Assembly (NCBI GenBank): GCA_016648135.1
Contig: JADDOH010001558.1
Span: forward strand, 1-64,000
Direction: 5' to 3'
Length of the DNA: 64,000 nucleotides
Source: Agrypnia vestita
Lineage: Eukaryota > Arthropoda > Insecta > Trichoptera > Phryganeidae
The position numbers and the translations under genes were made by a program. Positions within the stretch are counted from its first letter, which is position 1, and each line of letters opens with the position of its first letter. The notes under the pieces are model-generated. The model did not search any database and was not told the origin of the DNA. It saw nothing but the letters and a program-made list of their open reading frames with translations. Of the stretch, positions 47,222 to 59,310 are shown piece by piece.

Positions 47222-47822
47222 TAAAAAAGGTGCTTGGCGTGTGTTTAAGGATATCATATACGAGTTTTAAGTAGCACAATACACCAGATTATGAAAATAC
47301 TGTTGGAGTATTATGAGCCAAGAGCAGGGATGTAATATGAGTGTAAAATTACTTTTTTTACACTCACACATATGAAATATTTCACTAAAAGTATCGGAGG
47401 CATAAGCAAAGAACAGGAAGAAGGGTTCCACCAGGACATAAACGAAATAGAACTACGACATCAGGGCAGACTGAATGTTAAAATAACGTCTGTCGAGAAA
47501 ATCAAAATAATCAGCAGCCATGAAAAGTGACGAAGCGTGAAGTGATGCAATTGTGAAGTTTTTCTAAAAAAGAAATGTAAGCGAATAAAACGTTCATGAA
47601 TGTCATGAACGTTTTATTTTGGTAGATACATAGGTATACAAATATGGAAAACATTTTTTCCCATTTTTCTCAAAAATCTGGTGTGAGGGCGAAACTAAAA
47701 TTGCAACAGAATCAGTTTTCAGAATCAGAAACACAAAATCAATTTTCAAACACAAAACAACTCTCACATTACGTGCGGGTATTTTACTTCACGGAATATT
47801 AATCAGCGAATCAATTACTTAC

Positions 47823-47985
47823 CGGCGGGCTCGTCGGCCTTCCCGAAGCACTCCTGCTTTATATCGGGATACGATATGTGGATATCAGTGTAAGGCGCTT
47901 CGCCGCCTGCTCCTTCATCGCCGCTCTCCACTGGAGACCCTGGCTCGGGCTTGAAGGCCGCGATGTACGGAGGAGCATAGTCCAT
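47823..47985 (-). CDS. Zinc-finger gene B, exon 1: start and acidic module
   Basis: The ATG is at 47985 (MDYAPPYIAAFKPEPGSPVE), and the exon ends at 47823 at a strong donor, G/gtaagta. It has 163 nt, ending in phase 1. The C-terminal part reads YTDIHISYPDIKQEC and KADEPA. The three exons (163 + 174 + 968 nt) sum to 1305 nt, an exact open frame of 434 residues. FKPE and IKQE are SUMO-type motifs. The upstream open frame begins with a TTG and has no better start. The N-terminal acidic region could mediate protein contacts, but its function is not known. Confidence 0.78.
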
Positions 47986-48539
47986 ACTTTTAGATTTTGC
48001 AGCGAGCAAGAGACCTCAAAATGCATTTGTCCATAGATACCAGCTAGACCATAGACAAACTATATTTTTATACGTAGGCTGGTCCTACTTGTATTAAAAG
48101 GAAAACGCCTTGATGTTTTACTTCCAATATTTGGTATGAACAGAAAAAATATTCTTGTAAATTATTATAACGACATGGTGGTAATGCAATAATAAAATAA
48201 CACATTGATTTCATTACGCAGCTAAAATTATGCAAGGAAAAAACTCTCGAAAAATTATATAATTAAAATTTGGACAAATAATATTGTAACGAGTTGTTAA
48301 AAAAATAACGCACTCATCTTACTTGTCACAAGAATCTAGAATGATCTACGGCTTTCAGGAAGCATCTGAAACATTCGAGAGACGTGAAAGAGAGAGAGTG
48401 AAAGTCGAGTAAGAGTTTCATTGGAATTCCGAACATCAAAGTTTTTCTCCACACACGCGGGACAGAACATCACAGTTACTATATGTACCAAGAATTTTAA
48501 AACTCTCTATGTTTGTTGTGTCAATACTGGTCATTTTTA

Positions 48540-49548
48540 GTCATCATTGAGAGAGAGAGTGTGTAACATAAGTATATATACAGGCATTAGATTTGTGAGC
48601 AAACTGTCATTTCACGATCACATAGAGGCAGTCAGTGGTAATGCATTGATGTTAGGATTTGTTCTGCGTACAGCCAGGGTTTTCGAAAATACACGCGGAC
48701 TGATAACTCTTTACAACTCCTTGGTGCGAAGTAGACTCGAATGTGGCTCGATGATTTGGGGGCCACATGAGTTTAAGTACTCACTTATGTTAAAGAAAGT
48801 ACAAAAAAGTTTCTAAGATATCTCTACATGAGAGAGTACGTGCATTATCCTTGGCTTTACCCAACCGAGTTCCTCCAGGGTATGCATGGCTTCAATAGTT
48901 TAGAGACTAGAAGGAATGTGTATTTTGTCGATTGTTGCGCGATGATAATCCTGAAATTATGCGGATCATTGGTTTGTATGTTCCCGATAATTACCTAAGA
49001 CAACGTCAGCATAGTGTCGCTGTATATATAATTTAAGCCTATGTGCCGTTTTAGTACATTCTGAGATAAACGAATGAAACTGTTTTAAAAAATAATTGCA
49101 CAGACTTGAATTATAAAAAATATTTTAAATAATTACTAGGCAGACTTCCAGATAAACAGCAATGTTTTTTTTAGTTTATCTCCATTATTTGTATGAAAAA
49201 TTGACAAATTGATACATTCATCTCAGAATGTACTAAACGACACATTGGCTGTATTATATATACAGAGACGATAGATTGTTTCACATTCCAATATACAGGA
49301 CCAACCTGCCATTGGTTATGCCTGTTGGAAGAGCTACCTTCTGCTATGCTGAACAATAATACTCTGGATATTGATCTGTTCCATGTCTCTGAGAGGGTAT
49401 TCCGAACCAGGATTCTCTTACACCTTTGATGTGTTTATATATATTTCTAAATTATGTATAACATTTACGAATTAAATTCGTGTTTGTAATGTAAATGTTT
49501 TATAAAAAATAAATAAAATGAAATTGAAAAAAATAATAATTTAAATTT
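48540..49548 (+). mobile_element. 5'-truncated LINE fragment upstream of gene B
   Basis: Reads VSKLSFHDHIEAVSGNALML and GFVLRTARVFENTRGLITLY, then SLVRSRLECGSMIWGPHEF. This matches the post-RT region of CR1/Jockey-group ORF2, and a frame slip follows KVQKSF. A partial inverted duplication (agtacattctgagat at 49055 and its complement near 49215) disrupts the middle. It ends in an A-rich tail near 49505-49545. Locus A lacks the insert: its sequence passes directly from the 48530-type flank to ttttggcaactgcgat. Confidence 0.75.
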
Positions 49549-50494
49549 TGGCAACTGCGATGTGGTTTTCCTCCCGAGACAAAAGATGATAGAAATGTAA
49601 ATTGTTTTTTCAGGAGCGAATTCTAATTTAATTCGCAGCCCCCAATTGTGCATTTCTTCAAATGTTCTGGTTGGCTATCGATACAGCAATCATATTTCAA
49701 GGCTCAACTCTAATCACATTCCACAATGTAGGACCGAGAACAGATCATCGAATGAAGCATTTAGTATTAGATGTGGTCTTCTTAACACCTGTGTGTCGGT
49801 GATGTAACGTAGGTCAACCTGTCATAGAAAATATGAAATATCTACCTTATTTACGAAACAAAAACGTCACATTTTTTGTAATCATCGAATATACATTTTC
49901 ACACCAAAATGACTAAATTAAACTGTTAGAAATGTACGGATTTTTTAATTAAAAAATATTATTTCATTACTCTCGTATTTTCGGACAGTGTGTAAAAGAG
50001 AGAAGAATATTGCACATCGCAGTTAAATTGAGCAAGAAAGAGCACGATAATCCCACACATTTCATGTAGGACAGAGATGGCGGTTGCTTGGGTTTCGCCG
50101 AAAGCGAAAAAAATATCGAAAGAGTACGGTAGAGTCGGGTAACACGTGTTAGACAAAGACGGAGTGCAGGCGACTGACGCGAGCTGGCGACCGCGTCGTT
50201 GAATTCAGTTGCTAATGATACATCAGCGTAAGCACACGCAAATTCGATCTGCCATGATTTTATAATCATTTACTAAAATAATGCAAATATGTATGTTTAC
50301 CTTACATAATTATATAAAGAGACCGTTAAAAATTCTTATCTGTATCTTTTTTTTTTTTTTTTTAAAAAAAATAGAGATGTGAACACGGAAATACGTATAT
50401 CTTATATATGTATATTTTATCACATATTAAAAACTATGCCGATTTTTAATCAGGTAACGCTGTGTTACACCACCGTCCCCGAAGGTATTTTTTA
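49549..50494. other. Region upstream of gene B
   Basis: Bases 49549-49680 align with 42338-42450 of locus A, so the duplicated unit extends this far. From 49960 to 50265 the sequence has moderate GC and lacks a recognisable protein. It could contain promoter or 5' noncoding sequence. No motif decides this. Confidence 0.4.
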
Positions 50495-51603
50495 TCACAG
50501 TCTTTTAAGAGTTAAAAAATGACCAAAATTTGGAGCTGACCATAGCATTAGAACCCCCTCTAAGGACAAATCCAAATCATCCCCCCCTATCTTGAAAATT
50601 AAACGTAGGTAAGTAGCCGGCAAACATCGTGAGCAATTTTCGGCGTAGTGGGGGAAGGTTTGCGCGTGTACACTCTCTACTACTTCACCCCTGAGACCCA
50701 CAATTTGACAGGTGTGACTTTCCAAAAGTAAACGATTCTCTTTGTAAAATTGACTGGTCTTTTTTAAAACACTATAAATCTGAATGTCGACATTCAAAAT
50801 ATAGAAAACGGCAAAACGGCCAAAACGAACGCCATTCCGTGGACACGCAATTCTGAACGAAAATTTCCTATAGACCTGACGTTCACTATCGCGCGCTTTG
50901 TGTAGGAAGTTACCGCAATTTCGATTTTGGGTGGATATCAAAAAAACTGGAGAGGGTAAAAAAATCGAAAAATGGCAAAAGATAGCGACTCTATTATTCG
51001 AATGAAATACTTGATTTTTGAATTCATTCAAACTATGCAAACAGTCGCAGAAACATCGCGCTCGGTAAAAAAACGCCCAGAAAGGGGTTTTATTTTTGTC
51101 GAGAAAGGGACGGATGCTAAATTCCAACTTATGAAAGCAAAACGGCCGGATTTTGCACCTTTTACACCATCCATATTTTCGTTTTTTTTTTCTTAAACAC
51201 CATGTCCAATTGCAAATGAAAAAATCTAAAAATGAAAATAATTTTTCTTTATTGAGAAGAGCCCTGTGGCAAAGGTCCTGAAAAATAAAGAGGGTCAGGA
51301 AAAGTTTTCAATTTCAGGATCGGAAGAAATCTCGCAAGTTATTAACGTTGCAAAATTGTGTTTCGGATTAAAATGAAAAAAGCTGAAATTCGACTCAATT
51401 CTGAGGAGGAGAGACGTCCCGCGACGAATGTATTTCCCAAAGACGTCGGCGGGCTGCGTCCGTCTGGGGATCAAGAAATTTTTGGAATCGAGCTCTCGGT
51501 TTTTCGGACATTTTCTCGCAAAATCGAAAACAACCACAATTACCGTGCATACCAACAAAGTTGTCAAAATGCGTTGTCATTGACGTCGAGCGTTCGACGA
51601 TGA
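50495..51603. other. Unrecognised block with overlapping open frames
   Basis: A 210-codon minus frame (50495-51127) and shorter frames on both strands at 51295-51607. The translation is rich in Phe/Arg/Cys with no domain I recognise. Overlapping frames on both strands suggest low stop density rather than a gene. Left as unassigned repeat-like sequence. Confidence 0.3.
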
Positions 51604-52297
51604 GCATTCTTAGATAAAGATCAGTTTTTTGTTAAAGTATTATTGTTATACATATATATTTTGAGTGAACATTATGTTCTTTAGCTTATTTTTATGTAAT
51701 ATGAGTGTAATATTATTTGTTATGTAATATGAGTTTGAGACCTACGTCTAGTTATTTTTTATTTTTTTTATTCTCGTCTATTAAGTGTTGGGATAAGGAT
51801 CTTAAGAAGAGAATATTGCCATTTACGAAAGACGGCCGAATGTATGGTAGGCTAAAGATGGTCATTTTAGGTTCGCGGATGTACTTTGGCATCGCAATAT
51901 ATAATATAGTGTAATGCAAAGTGCATCGCCCACACCGAATGTGCAGGGTTTATTTTTGGTTTAACAGTTCCTCAGATATATTACGGCTGTGCGGTGTGGG
52001 TCTTCAGTTTTTGAAAATAAGTGAAATTATCATGGATGCGTTGACGGTCTGTTTGTTAAAAAAATTAAATAAATTCTAAAGTGCATTTTCAAATTTATTA
52101 AAAAGCATATTTACAACACTTATTGGCAACTTATCTAAATCAACAGTTTTAAATTAACTACAAATACAAGATAATAACATGTGCAATAATATTCAAATGT
52201 TATTAACCTCAAAATATTAAAGTTACATTTAAAATAATACACCGACTAATGTGACAGGGATGAAAAAAAAACCCATAAAAACCAAGTTTTTGTTATA
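51604..52297. other. AT-rich noncoding spacer
   Basis: Includes a short tandem motif, tatgtaatatgagt, repeated near 51691-51732. No gene recognised. Confidence 0.4.
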
Positions 52298-52554
52298 TTC
52301 CCTTTGTCATTGAATCGGTCATTACTCATTTGTATTAATTTCAATTTGAAAAAAACCATGATAATATTGAAAAATCCAAAATAATACTATAATTATTTAT
52401 TTTTTTTAAACGAAAATTTGTTAGATCATTTTTATCATCACCACGAGTCTGCCTGCAAGTTTCAGCTCGATTTGATCACGGGAAAAGGGTCAAGAATCGA
52501 TCCAAAGTTTTTCCGGCAGACAACAAACCGCAGACGAGTTAAAAGAAAGGGAGG
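52298..52554. mobile_element. MITE family copy 3, internally deleted
   Basis: Shares both ends and the flank cccataaaaaccaag with copies 1 and 2 but is only about 257 bp, with the middle missing. The termini are more diverged (TTCCCTTT ... AAAGGGAGG). Confidence 0.6.
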
Positions 52555-52924
52555 ATAAATGTCGGGTAAAGTAAGGCAATTTTTCAATAAATAATGAGTT
52601 TTTTTATAAAATTAATTGTAGCGTAGGTGTGTTAGAGTGGGACATGTCCGCGGCACGCTATTGGTCTGTGTTCTCTACTGCACTATGGGCCGCTTGAAAT
52701 TTTCTCGGTGTCTTGTGTTCTTGAATTTCTTTTTTCGCTCTATCTTCAGAATCTCCTCATTCGTAATTCTATCGCACCAGATTATTCATTTAAAAGAAAA
52801 CGTTCCCATTTCGAGAAATTTCAAATTTCCTGTTCATGTTATTTTGTTTTCAAACAGGTTTGTTTTGTTGAGCAAAAAGAGTGTACGATTTGTACGATTG
52901 TGTACGATTTTTTGAAAATAGATA

Positions 52925-53453
52925 TTGTAGAAGCATAATTGCATTGAGAGCATACCAAATTGACACCACCGCGCGTAAGTGCGTCTTTAATCTTAAATTT
53001 TGTGTTATATAACAAATGATTTTAATTCTTGAACTGTATAAATTAATTGTGATTTCAATGCACAAGCATAACAACACTGAAAACAGGAGAAAGGTTTGTC
53101 TTCAAAGTGAAAAAGCTCGTGGCTTTTTAAATTTGAGATTGGCAATCAAATATAACTAGAAAAATAAATAATGGAGACTGATGAAGGTTCAGTCGAAATT
53201 AGTTGGTTAAAACTCAATAAAGTTGTGTTAAGAAAAGAGTTATTTTATTTTAAAAAATGACTACATTGAGAACATGAGAAAGGTAAGACTTCACCGTGTT
53301 TACTCTGGTGGTATTGTAAGGAGATTTCTGTGAATAAGTATATTTACATAGAGAACAAGAGAAAGGGTTCTCTCGGGTATGCTAATACATATGTGTACTC
53401 AAGCTTGACTTGTAAGAACAAAAATAATTTTAATGTGCGTTAGAAAAACGTTT
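52925..53453 (-). pseudogene. Decayed zinc-finger sequence downstream of gene C
   Basis: Antisense motifs such as cattgagaacatgagaaagg and agagaacaagagaaagg, which encode CSQC-type finger cores on the minus strand, persist beyond the gene C stop with many frame breaks. Either former fingers of gene C or part of a lost neighbour. Confidence 0.7.
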
Positions 53454-54487
53454 TTAAACATTATGCTTTAGCTCGTGCCTTTTCAAGGTATATTTATGCG
53501 AACAAGTATATTTGCATTCAGAGCAAGAGAAAAGTTTTTCTCCACTGTGTGTAAAAAGGTGTCTTTTTAAATTTGAGACCTGAGAGCAAGTGTAATCACA
53601 GTGAGAACAAGAGAAAGGTTTCTCTCCAGTGTGTGTACGGTAATGATTCTTTAATTTATGTAGCATAGAACAAGTGAAATTACACTGAGAGCACGAAAAA
53701 GGTTTATATCCTGAGTGCGTCAGATCGTGCCTTTTTAAATCTGCTTTAAAGTTACAAGTATAACTACATTGAGAGCAAGAAAAAGATTTCTCACCAGAGT
53801 GTAAAAGCTCGTGTGCATTTAAATGTGATTTTTGCCTAGCAGTATAATCACATTGAGTGCAAGAGAAAGGTTTATCTCCAGTGTGCTTATATATGTGTGT
53901 CCTCAAGTTTGATTTGTGAGAGCAAGAATAATTACATTGAGCGCAAGTAAAACGTTTTTTTCCACTGTGTGTAAGAAGGTGTGTCTTTAAATTTGATAAC
54001 TGAGAGCAAGTGTAACCACAATGAGAGCATAAGAAAGGTTTCTCTCCAGTGTGTTTTAAATAGTGATCCTTCAAATTTTGTCGCGTCCAACAAGTGTAAT
54101 TACATTGAGAGCACGAGAAAGGTTTATAAGCAGAGTGTCTTAGTTCGTGCTTTTTTAAATCTGATTTATATCTACTAGTATAAGTACACTGAGAACAAGA
54201 AAAAGATTTTTTCTCAGTGTGTAAAAGCAAATGTTCGTTTAGGGAGGATTCCTGCGAACAGCCGTAAGTACACTGAGAGCAGGAGAATGGTTTGTCTCCA
54301 GTGTGGGTGAGCATGTGGGTCTTGATCATTGATTTCGAAGTATAATCACATTGTAAACAAGATACGATGTCCTCAATAGCAAGCAACTCTGATTTAAAGA
54401 TGCGTCTCTGGGATTCTTCAGTACTGCAGTCTGAATGGTTCCCTACGTTTTGGTGTTCTTGCATAATGTCACGACCAAGTAAATTGC
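53454..54487 (-). CDS. Zinc-finger gene C, exon 3: eleven C2H2 fingers
   Basis: The exon starts at 54487 after a ttttctag acceptor and runs to the stop codon at 53454 (1034 nt). After the linker GRDIMQEHQNVGNHSDC come eleven fingers. The first (VSCLQCDYTSKSMIKTHMLTH) is two residues short between Cys and His and is probably weakened. The rest are standard C-X2-C-X12-H-X3-H, for example FSCSQCTYGCSQESSLNEH and FSCSECKYTCSHKYTLKRH. The frame is intact. Finger order partly matches gene B, consistent with duplication followed by finger gain and loss. Likely a nuclear DNA-binding protein, target unknown. Confidence 0.88.
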
Positions 54488-54860
54488 CTAGAAAAATAAC
54501 GTTAACATTAATTATTATATTATAGAAAATAAACGGAACATCTTAATAAAATTTTGATTGGGTGAATTAACTTAATTAAAGAAAACAAATAGATGATAAC
54601 ACAAATTTTTTTTTTCGTTATTAGAGATTATCATCCTTGTTCAACGAAAAATTCAGTTTTTTTAGATCATCGGTCGATTTTTTAGATGATCTTTTTGTCA
54701 TATCATATTTTAATTTTAAGCGTGTGTTTTATCTAAGGTATGTTCTGAGGCAAGATCTTTTTACATCAGAGGTGCGCAATTACTTCATACTTCATAACTA
54801 TTTATTGCGTATTTATATTGAAACAAAACAAGTCAGTCTTACAAGTACCACTAGACCAGT

Positions 54861-55339
54861 TATAATAACATAACACTAAACTGAGAGTAATTTAATATAT
54901 TTCTAAAATATCAGATGTTTGGAGCTTTGATAGGACACTTCATGCTTGAATTCTAAAAACATTTGTAAGTCAATTTAGATTTTCGAAATTCGTAGTGAAG
55001 AACCAATTATGTATACCGACGGAGTAATTCAAATTTAGAAAATATTCCGCAACGTTATCGGGCCGCCGTTGCTAGTAATCAATGCACAAACTTTGGTAAT
55101 GATTCCAATTTGAAAAAACCATTAAAATTTCTAAAAATCCGAAATTATGCTATAATTATTAATTTTTTTGAACTAAAATTTGATAGATCTTCTTGATCGT
55201 CGCCACGAGTCTGCTTGCAAAGTTTCAGCTCGATTTGATCACGGGAAAAGGTTTAAAAACCGATCCAAAGTTTTTTCGTCAGATAAGCAGACAAGACGAT
55301 AAGTAGACAAGCAGACGCTACGAATAAAAAGAAAGGAAG
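54861..55339. mobile_element. MITE family copy 4, left end missing (gene C intron 2)
   Basis: Matches copy 1 from ataacataacactaa (37328) to the right end (gaaaggaag/ta). The first 50 or so bases and the shared flank are absent. Confidence 0.65.
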
Positions 55340-55545
55340 TAAAAAGGTATTAATTTTCTAAATTTTCAGAATACGATTTGACATTAGAATCATTCACCAA
55401 TACAACAGTAAAACGATTAAGAATAATTCATATTTATGACGTGTACGTAAGGTTCCATCGATTGCAAAGCCTCTGATAAACACAATGTTTCCACTTAATT
55501 TAGGCTGGGATGGAGGGGATGTCCAGAGGGTAAATGCAATCTATG

Positions 55546-55990
55546 TTTTCCGCCTGGTCCTCAGGAATATGTATGCAAAATTTGGGCCAAATCTGTCAAC
55601 CTGTACAGATTTGGATGGAGAAAAAATGGGGGAGGAGTAAAGGGGAATGGGGTAAATATCGCCTATGGTACAGGCCGGGTCCTAAAGAAAAAGTATGCAA
55701 AATTTGATCAGCTTTTGTAGATTTGTATAGAAAATATATTGGGAGGAGTGGGTGTTGTTAAGGAGTAGGGGGAAAAAAGGTTGATTATGTTTTCCGTTGG
55801 GTCTTTAAGAAAAAGTTCGTTTGTGAAATTTGGGTCAAATGGTATAGATTTGTAAAGAAACTATATCAGAGAAGGGGATGGGGTAAACGGGAGTGGGAAA
55901 TGTCACGTATCTTTCCCGCCGGGTCCTAAAGAATACGTAAATTAAAGGAAAATTTGGTTCACATCGGTCAAACGGTGTAGATTTATGCAG
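55546..55990. repeat. Degenerate tandem repeat, period about 122 bp, four units
   Basis: The motif (t/c)ggtcct(a/c)a(a/g)g followed about 20 bases later by aaatttg recurs near 55555, 55677, 55799 and 55921. Each unit ends in a G-rich segment such as ggggaatgggg. Related sequence also occurs near 59880-59960. It lies in gene C intron 2. Confidence 0.75.
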
Positions 55991-56165
55991 AGAACAGAAA
56001 AATAAACGGACATTTGAGTTTAATAGGTTATTTGTGAAAACCTTTAAGCTTTATATGGATAGAGTAGGTATCTCAAATGTCAAAATAAATGATTAAAATT
56101 TCTTTAAAATTATGTAATGCGTGCAACCAATGATATGTATAATAAACTGTAGATACGTTATAAGC

Positions 56166-56486
56166 GTGAAATCCTGGCAACTCAAAAGTAAGGTAATTGC
56201 CTTACTTGCATTCGTTATCAAACGGAACTTCTTTGTCATCGGGCGCGATGCTATGCCGAAAAGAAAAGTCCCGAGGAAAAAGGAACAGAGTATTGTACAC
56301 TATTGTAAGAATGAGTATTATATCACCGTGACTTCAAATTACCTCATTTTTCTGTCTACACGCAGAAATTGAAAAATTGTTTGTGAAATAATGTGCTGTG
56401 ATTTGTAGTCCCTTTCAATGCAATATTTGCTACATATGAAAGTCGGCTAGTATGGGAATAACGTGTCTATATTATAATACGTCAAC
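56166..56486. repeat. Dispersed repeat, copy 2 (gene C intron 2)
   Basis: Partner of 45945-46236. An extra segment (tctacacgcagaaattg...) is inserted after acctcatttttctg. Confidence 0.7.
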
Positions 56487-56539
56487 GCGTGCAGCTGTTT
56501 CAGTTATTTAATTTAATCAAAGATTTCAATTTAAAAAGG

Positions 56540-57600
56540 ATATATGTACTGTAAAAAAATATCTAGACAGTAACACCTTGACACTTTATATTAATAAAAC
56601 CAAATATATAATATCCACCATAAAATATAAATGGTCAACCATCGGCTGAACACAATGTAAAAGTACACGGTTGCTCCAATTTCAACACTGAAAATTGTCT
56701 ATGTCCCTACATTGAACATACTGATCAAATTAAATATTTAGGTATTGTAATCGATGCTCATCTCAAATGTAATCTCCACACATAACACATCTCAAACTAA
56801 ATAAAAGAAGCCATTTTTTTCTGCGCAATATTAGAAACTTTCTCAGCATTAAACTCCTAAAAATAATATTTAGGAGTTTAATGCTGAGAAAATTTCGCAA
56901 AACTACTTCGCTTCACTAAACTTCGCAATCTGCCAATCAATTATAGAACACGGCATAATTGCATGGGGAGGAGCAACTATGAGTGCACTCAATCCAATTA
57001 TTGCAACTCAAAAAATTTCTATAAAATTAATCCTAAAACCTCAATTTTAACAAGAACAGATGAAATATTCAACAAATTCGATGTATTCGGTAAGAAAACA
57101 AATTTATGCGAATACTACTCTTAAATACACATACAAACACAAAAATACACAGTTTAAACCAACACAAACAATAATTACCACACGGTCAAACAAACTCAAT
57201 CTACAAATCCCAAGGTTACACACCACGTATGGACAAAGGAGCTATAGCTATTTTGGACCCAAATTAGTTAATTGCATGCTTGACGAATTAAAACAATCCG
57301 GGCTAACCACAATTTAAAACCCTAACATAAAATACAAGATAAAACAGTGGATCCGAAACAAGGGGAGAGATAAAAGAGGCACACTTACACAAACACACAA
57401 TGTAACCTCATATATATGATATATTTTCTATTATGTTACTTTAAACACTTTATTATCTATTTACTATGTTTTGAACCTGCACAATATTGTAAACTATGCC
57501 TGTCTCAACACATATATTTCTAGTGAGACAGGCACAGTCCAAACAAAATCTTATAATTATAATTAAATAGAAATAAATAAATAAAAAAATAAAAATAAAA
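56540..57600 (+). mobile_element. 5'-truncated LINE fragment in gene C intron 2
   Basis: Reads KKYLDSNTLTLYINKTKYII and IKYLGIVIDAHLKCNLH, then IIEHGIIAWGGATMSALNP. After a stop comes LQIPRLHTTYGQRSYSYFGP, the end of a non-LTR ORF2. It ends in an A-rich (AAATA)n tail at about 57565-57600, 80 bp from the exon 2 donor on the opposite strand. A 22-bp inverted repeat at 56840-56890 breaks the frame. Confidence 0.8.
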
Positions 57601-57680
57601 ATGTTGGCACTCAAATACACCGCGATACATTTCCCCGAAAATTCGGAGTAACTGTAAGTTTTTCATATATACCTACTTAC

Positions 57681-57851
57681 CGGCGCACTGCTCAGCCCTC
57701 CTGGAGTACTCCGCGCACTCCTGCTTGATGTCAGGACAGAATATGTCCACATCAGTGTAGAGCTCTTCATCGCCGCTCCCGGCTGCAGACCCTGGCTCGG
57801 GCTTGACAGCAGCAATATCTGGGGCGGCTCTGGCCATGCTACTGTCGGCTG
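57681..57851 (-). CDS. Zinc-finger gene C, exon 2: acidic module
   Basis: 171 nt, phase 1 at both ends. The acceptor is the tandem cagcag (57854-57849) and the donor is a strong G/gtaagtag. It encodes ADSSMARAAPDIAAVKPEPG, then DEELYTDVDIFCPDIKQEC and RRAEQCA. A Met is present here, so it could also serve as a start if transcription began locally. In gene B the same codon is not Met, which favours use as an internal exon. SUMO-type VKPE and IKQE are retained. Confidence 0.76.
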
Positions 57852-58119
57852 CTGCGTCAGAAACAAATTTTTTTATATTTATTTATTTACTAATCAAATT
57901 TAACCTAACATAAAACACGTTTTAAAGTAATAATGAAAAAAAATTCAATGATCAGTACACGAGCAAAAAGTAATAATTGTAAACCTTTAACAAAAAAGTA
58001 AAATAAGGATAATTAAACCAATATACCAAATAAATAAGATAGGAAGGGCATTTTTTTTATAATAAACACACCTCAAATGGGAATTTTTTTGTTTTTTGTC
58101 ACACGTTAAGTCGAGTGTT

Positions 58120-58195
58120 CTAACCTAACCTAGCTTAAAAATTAATTTACAATAAAATTAAACAACCAAACCCAACCTAACCTAACGTAACCTAA
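58120..58195. repeat. Interstitial telomere-like (CCTAA) stretches
   Basis: Contains taacctaacctag (58121-58133) and cccaacctaacctaacgtaacc (58170-58191), degenerate forms of CCTAA, the complement of the insect telomere unit TTAGG. Too short and imperfect to be a telomere. Confidence 0.5.
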
Positions 58196-58884
58196 AAATA
58201 AATTTTCTATAAAATTAATTCGGATAACTTTATAATAATTTGTACCGCCGTATATAAATTTTTTCATTTCATTTTTAAAATCAGATCACTCGACTTTACT
58301 TTTATTCTGTAATTGATTGCGTAAAGTATTTATTAAATATTTCGTGAAAAACTTGTTCACTATATTTACTTGTTCAATTAAAGCCGTGTGTTAATGCAGC
58401 ATAATGTTTTCTTGCCTTGTAGTACCTACTTCACACAAGGCGAATCCATAGATAAATTCATTGATTCAATCAATATTTATCTGCTGTCTACGGTAAGTCG
58501 TCATTCATGTCATAGACAAAACATGCAACTGTCAGATTTTTATGGCAAATATGTAAAACTTTGAACAGTGATAACTTTTTAAATAAATTTTTCCCAAGCA
58601 TATAAATATCACTTTTGAAATCAGAACACTTGACGTGTGACAAAATTCTTATTGGAGGTGTGTTTATTGTAAAAGTCAGCCGATAAGTAGATAAAATAAA
58701 CCAAAAAAATAAATATAAAAGATAAAATTAAAACATATTTAAAAGGAAAATTAATAATAATTGAGACCCTTATTATTGTTATTGTTCCCCATGAATTAAA
58801 CATTATATATATTTTTAAATTCATACTTTTTAAATTTCATAGCACAAGCTGAATGCTTGCGCTATGAAAATAGGACTAACTTAC

Positions 58885-58960
58885 TAGTCTGGAGTGAGGT
58901 TCGAACCCGAGACCTTTGGATCACGAGGCGAGAGTCCTTACCACAAGACCAACAAGCTAT
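58885..58960 (-). repeat. tRNA-like sequence (SINE head or tRNA pseudogene)
   Basis: On the minus strand are an A-box-like segment (ggtcttgtggtaagg) and a B box (cgggttcgaacctc) at tRNA spacing. The T stem has two mismatches (positions 49-65 and 50-64), so a functional tRNA is unlikely. A tRNA-derived SINE or relic fits better. Confidence 0.55.
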
Positions 58961-59310
58961 ATATATAATTCACGTGGAACAAAACATAAATAAAAATTTA
59001 GTCCATTAAACTGTGATTAATTCTATTGGATATATTCTAATTCTAAGTTATTCTTTAATTCGGGTATACTCCTACAACGAAAAATGTCTGCTAATTCCGA
59101 GACTTTGTTTCCAAAGCGATGCATGCGTGATAACGGTGAATTTAATGCACAGTATTCCGCATAATATATTATTATACAAATACTGAAATCTGTACACAAA
59201 GTTTCTACAAATTCCACTAAACATATCGACAATAATGAATATCAGATGGGTATTCGTGAGGAGTGACCGTAGCTTAATATTAATATATACACGGAATATA
59301 TTTTACTTAC

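Noticed and set aside
58885..58960. Functional tRNA gene
   Set aside because: T stem has mismatches and no clean acceptor stem, so kept only as a tRNA-like relic.
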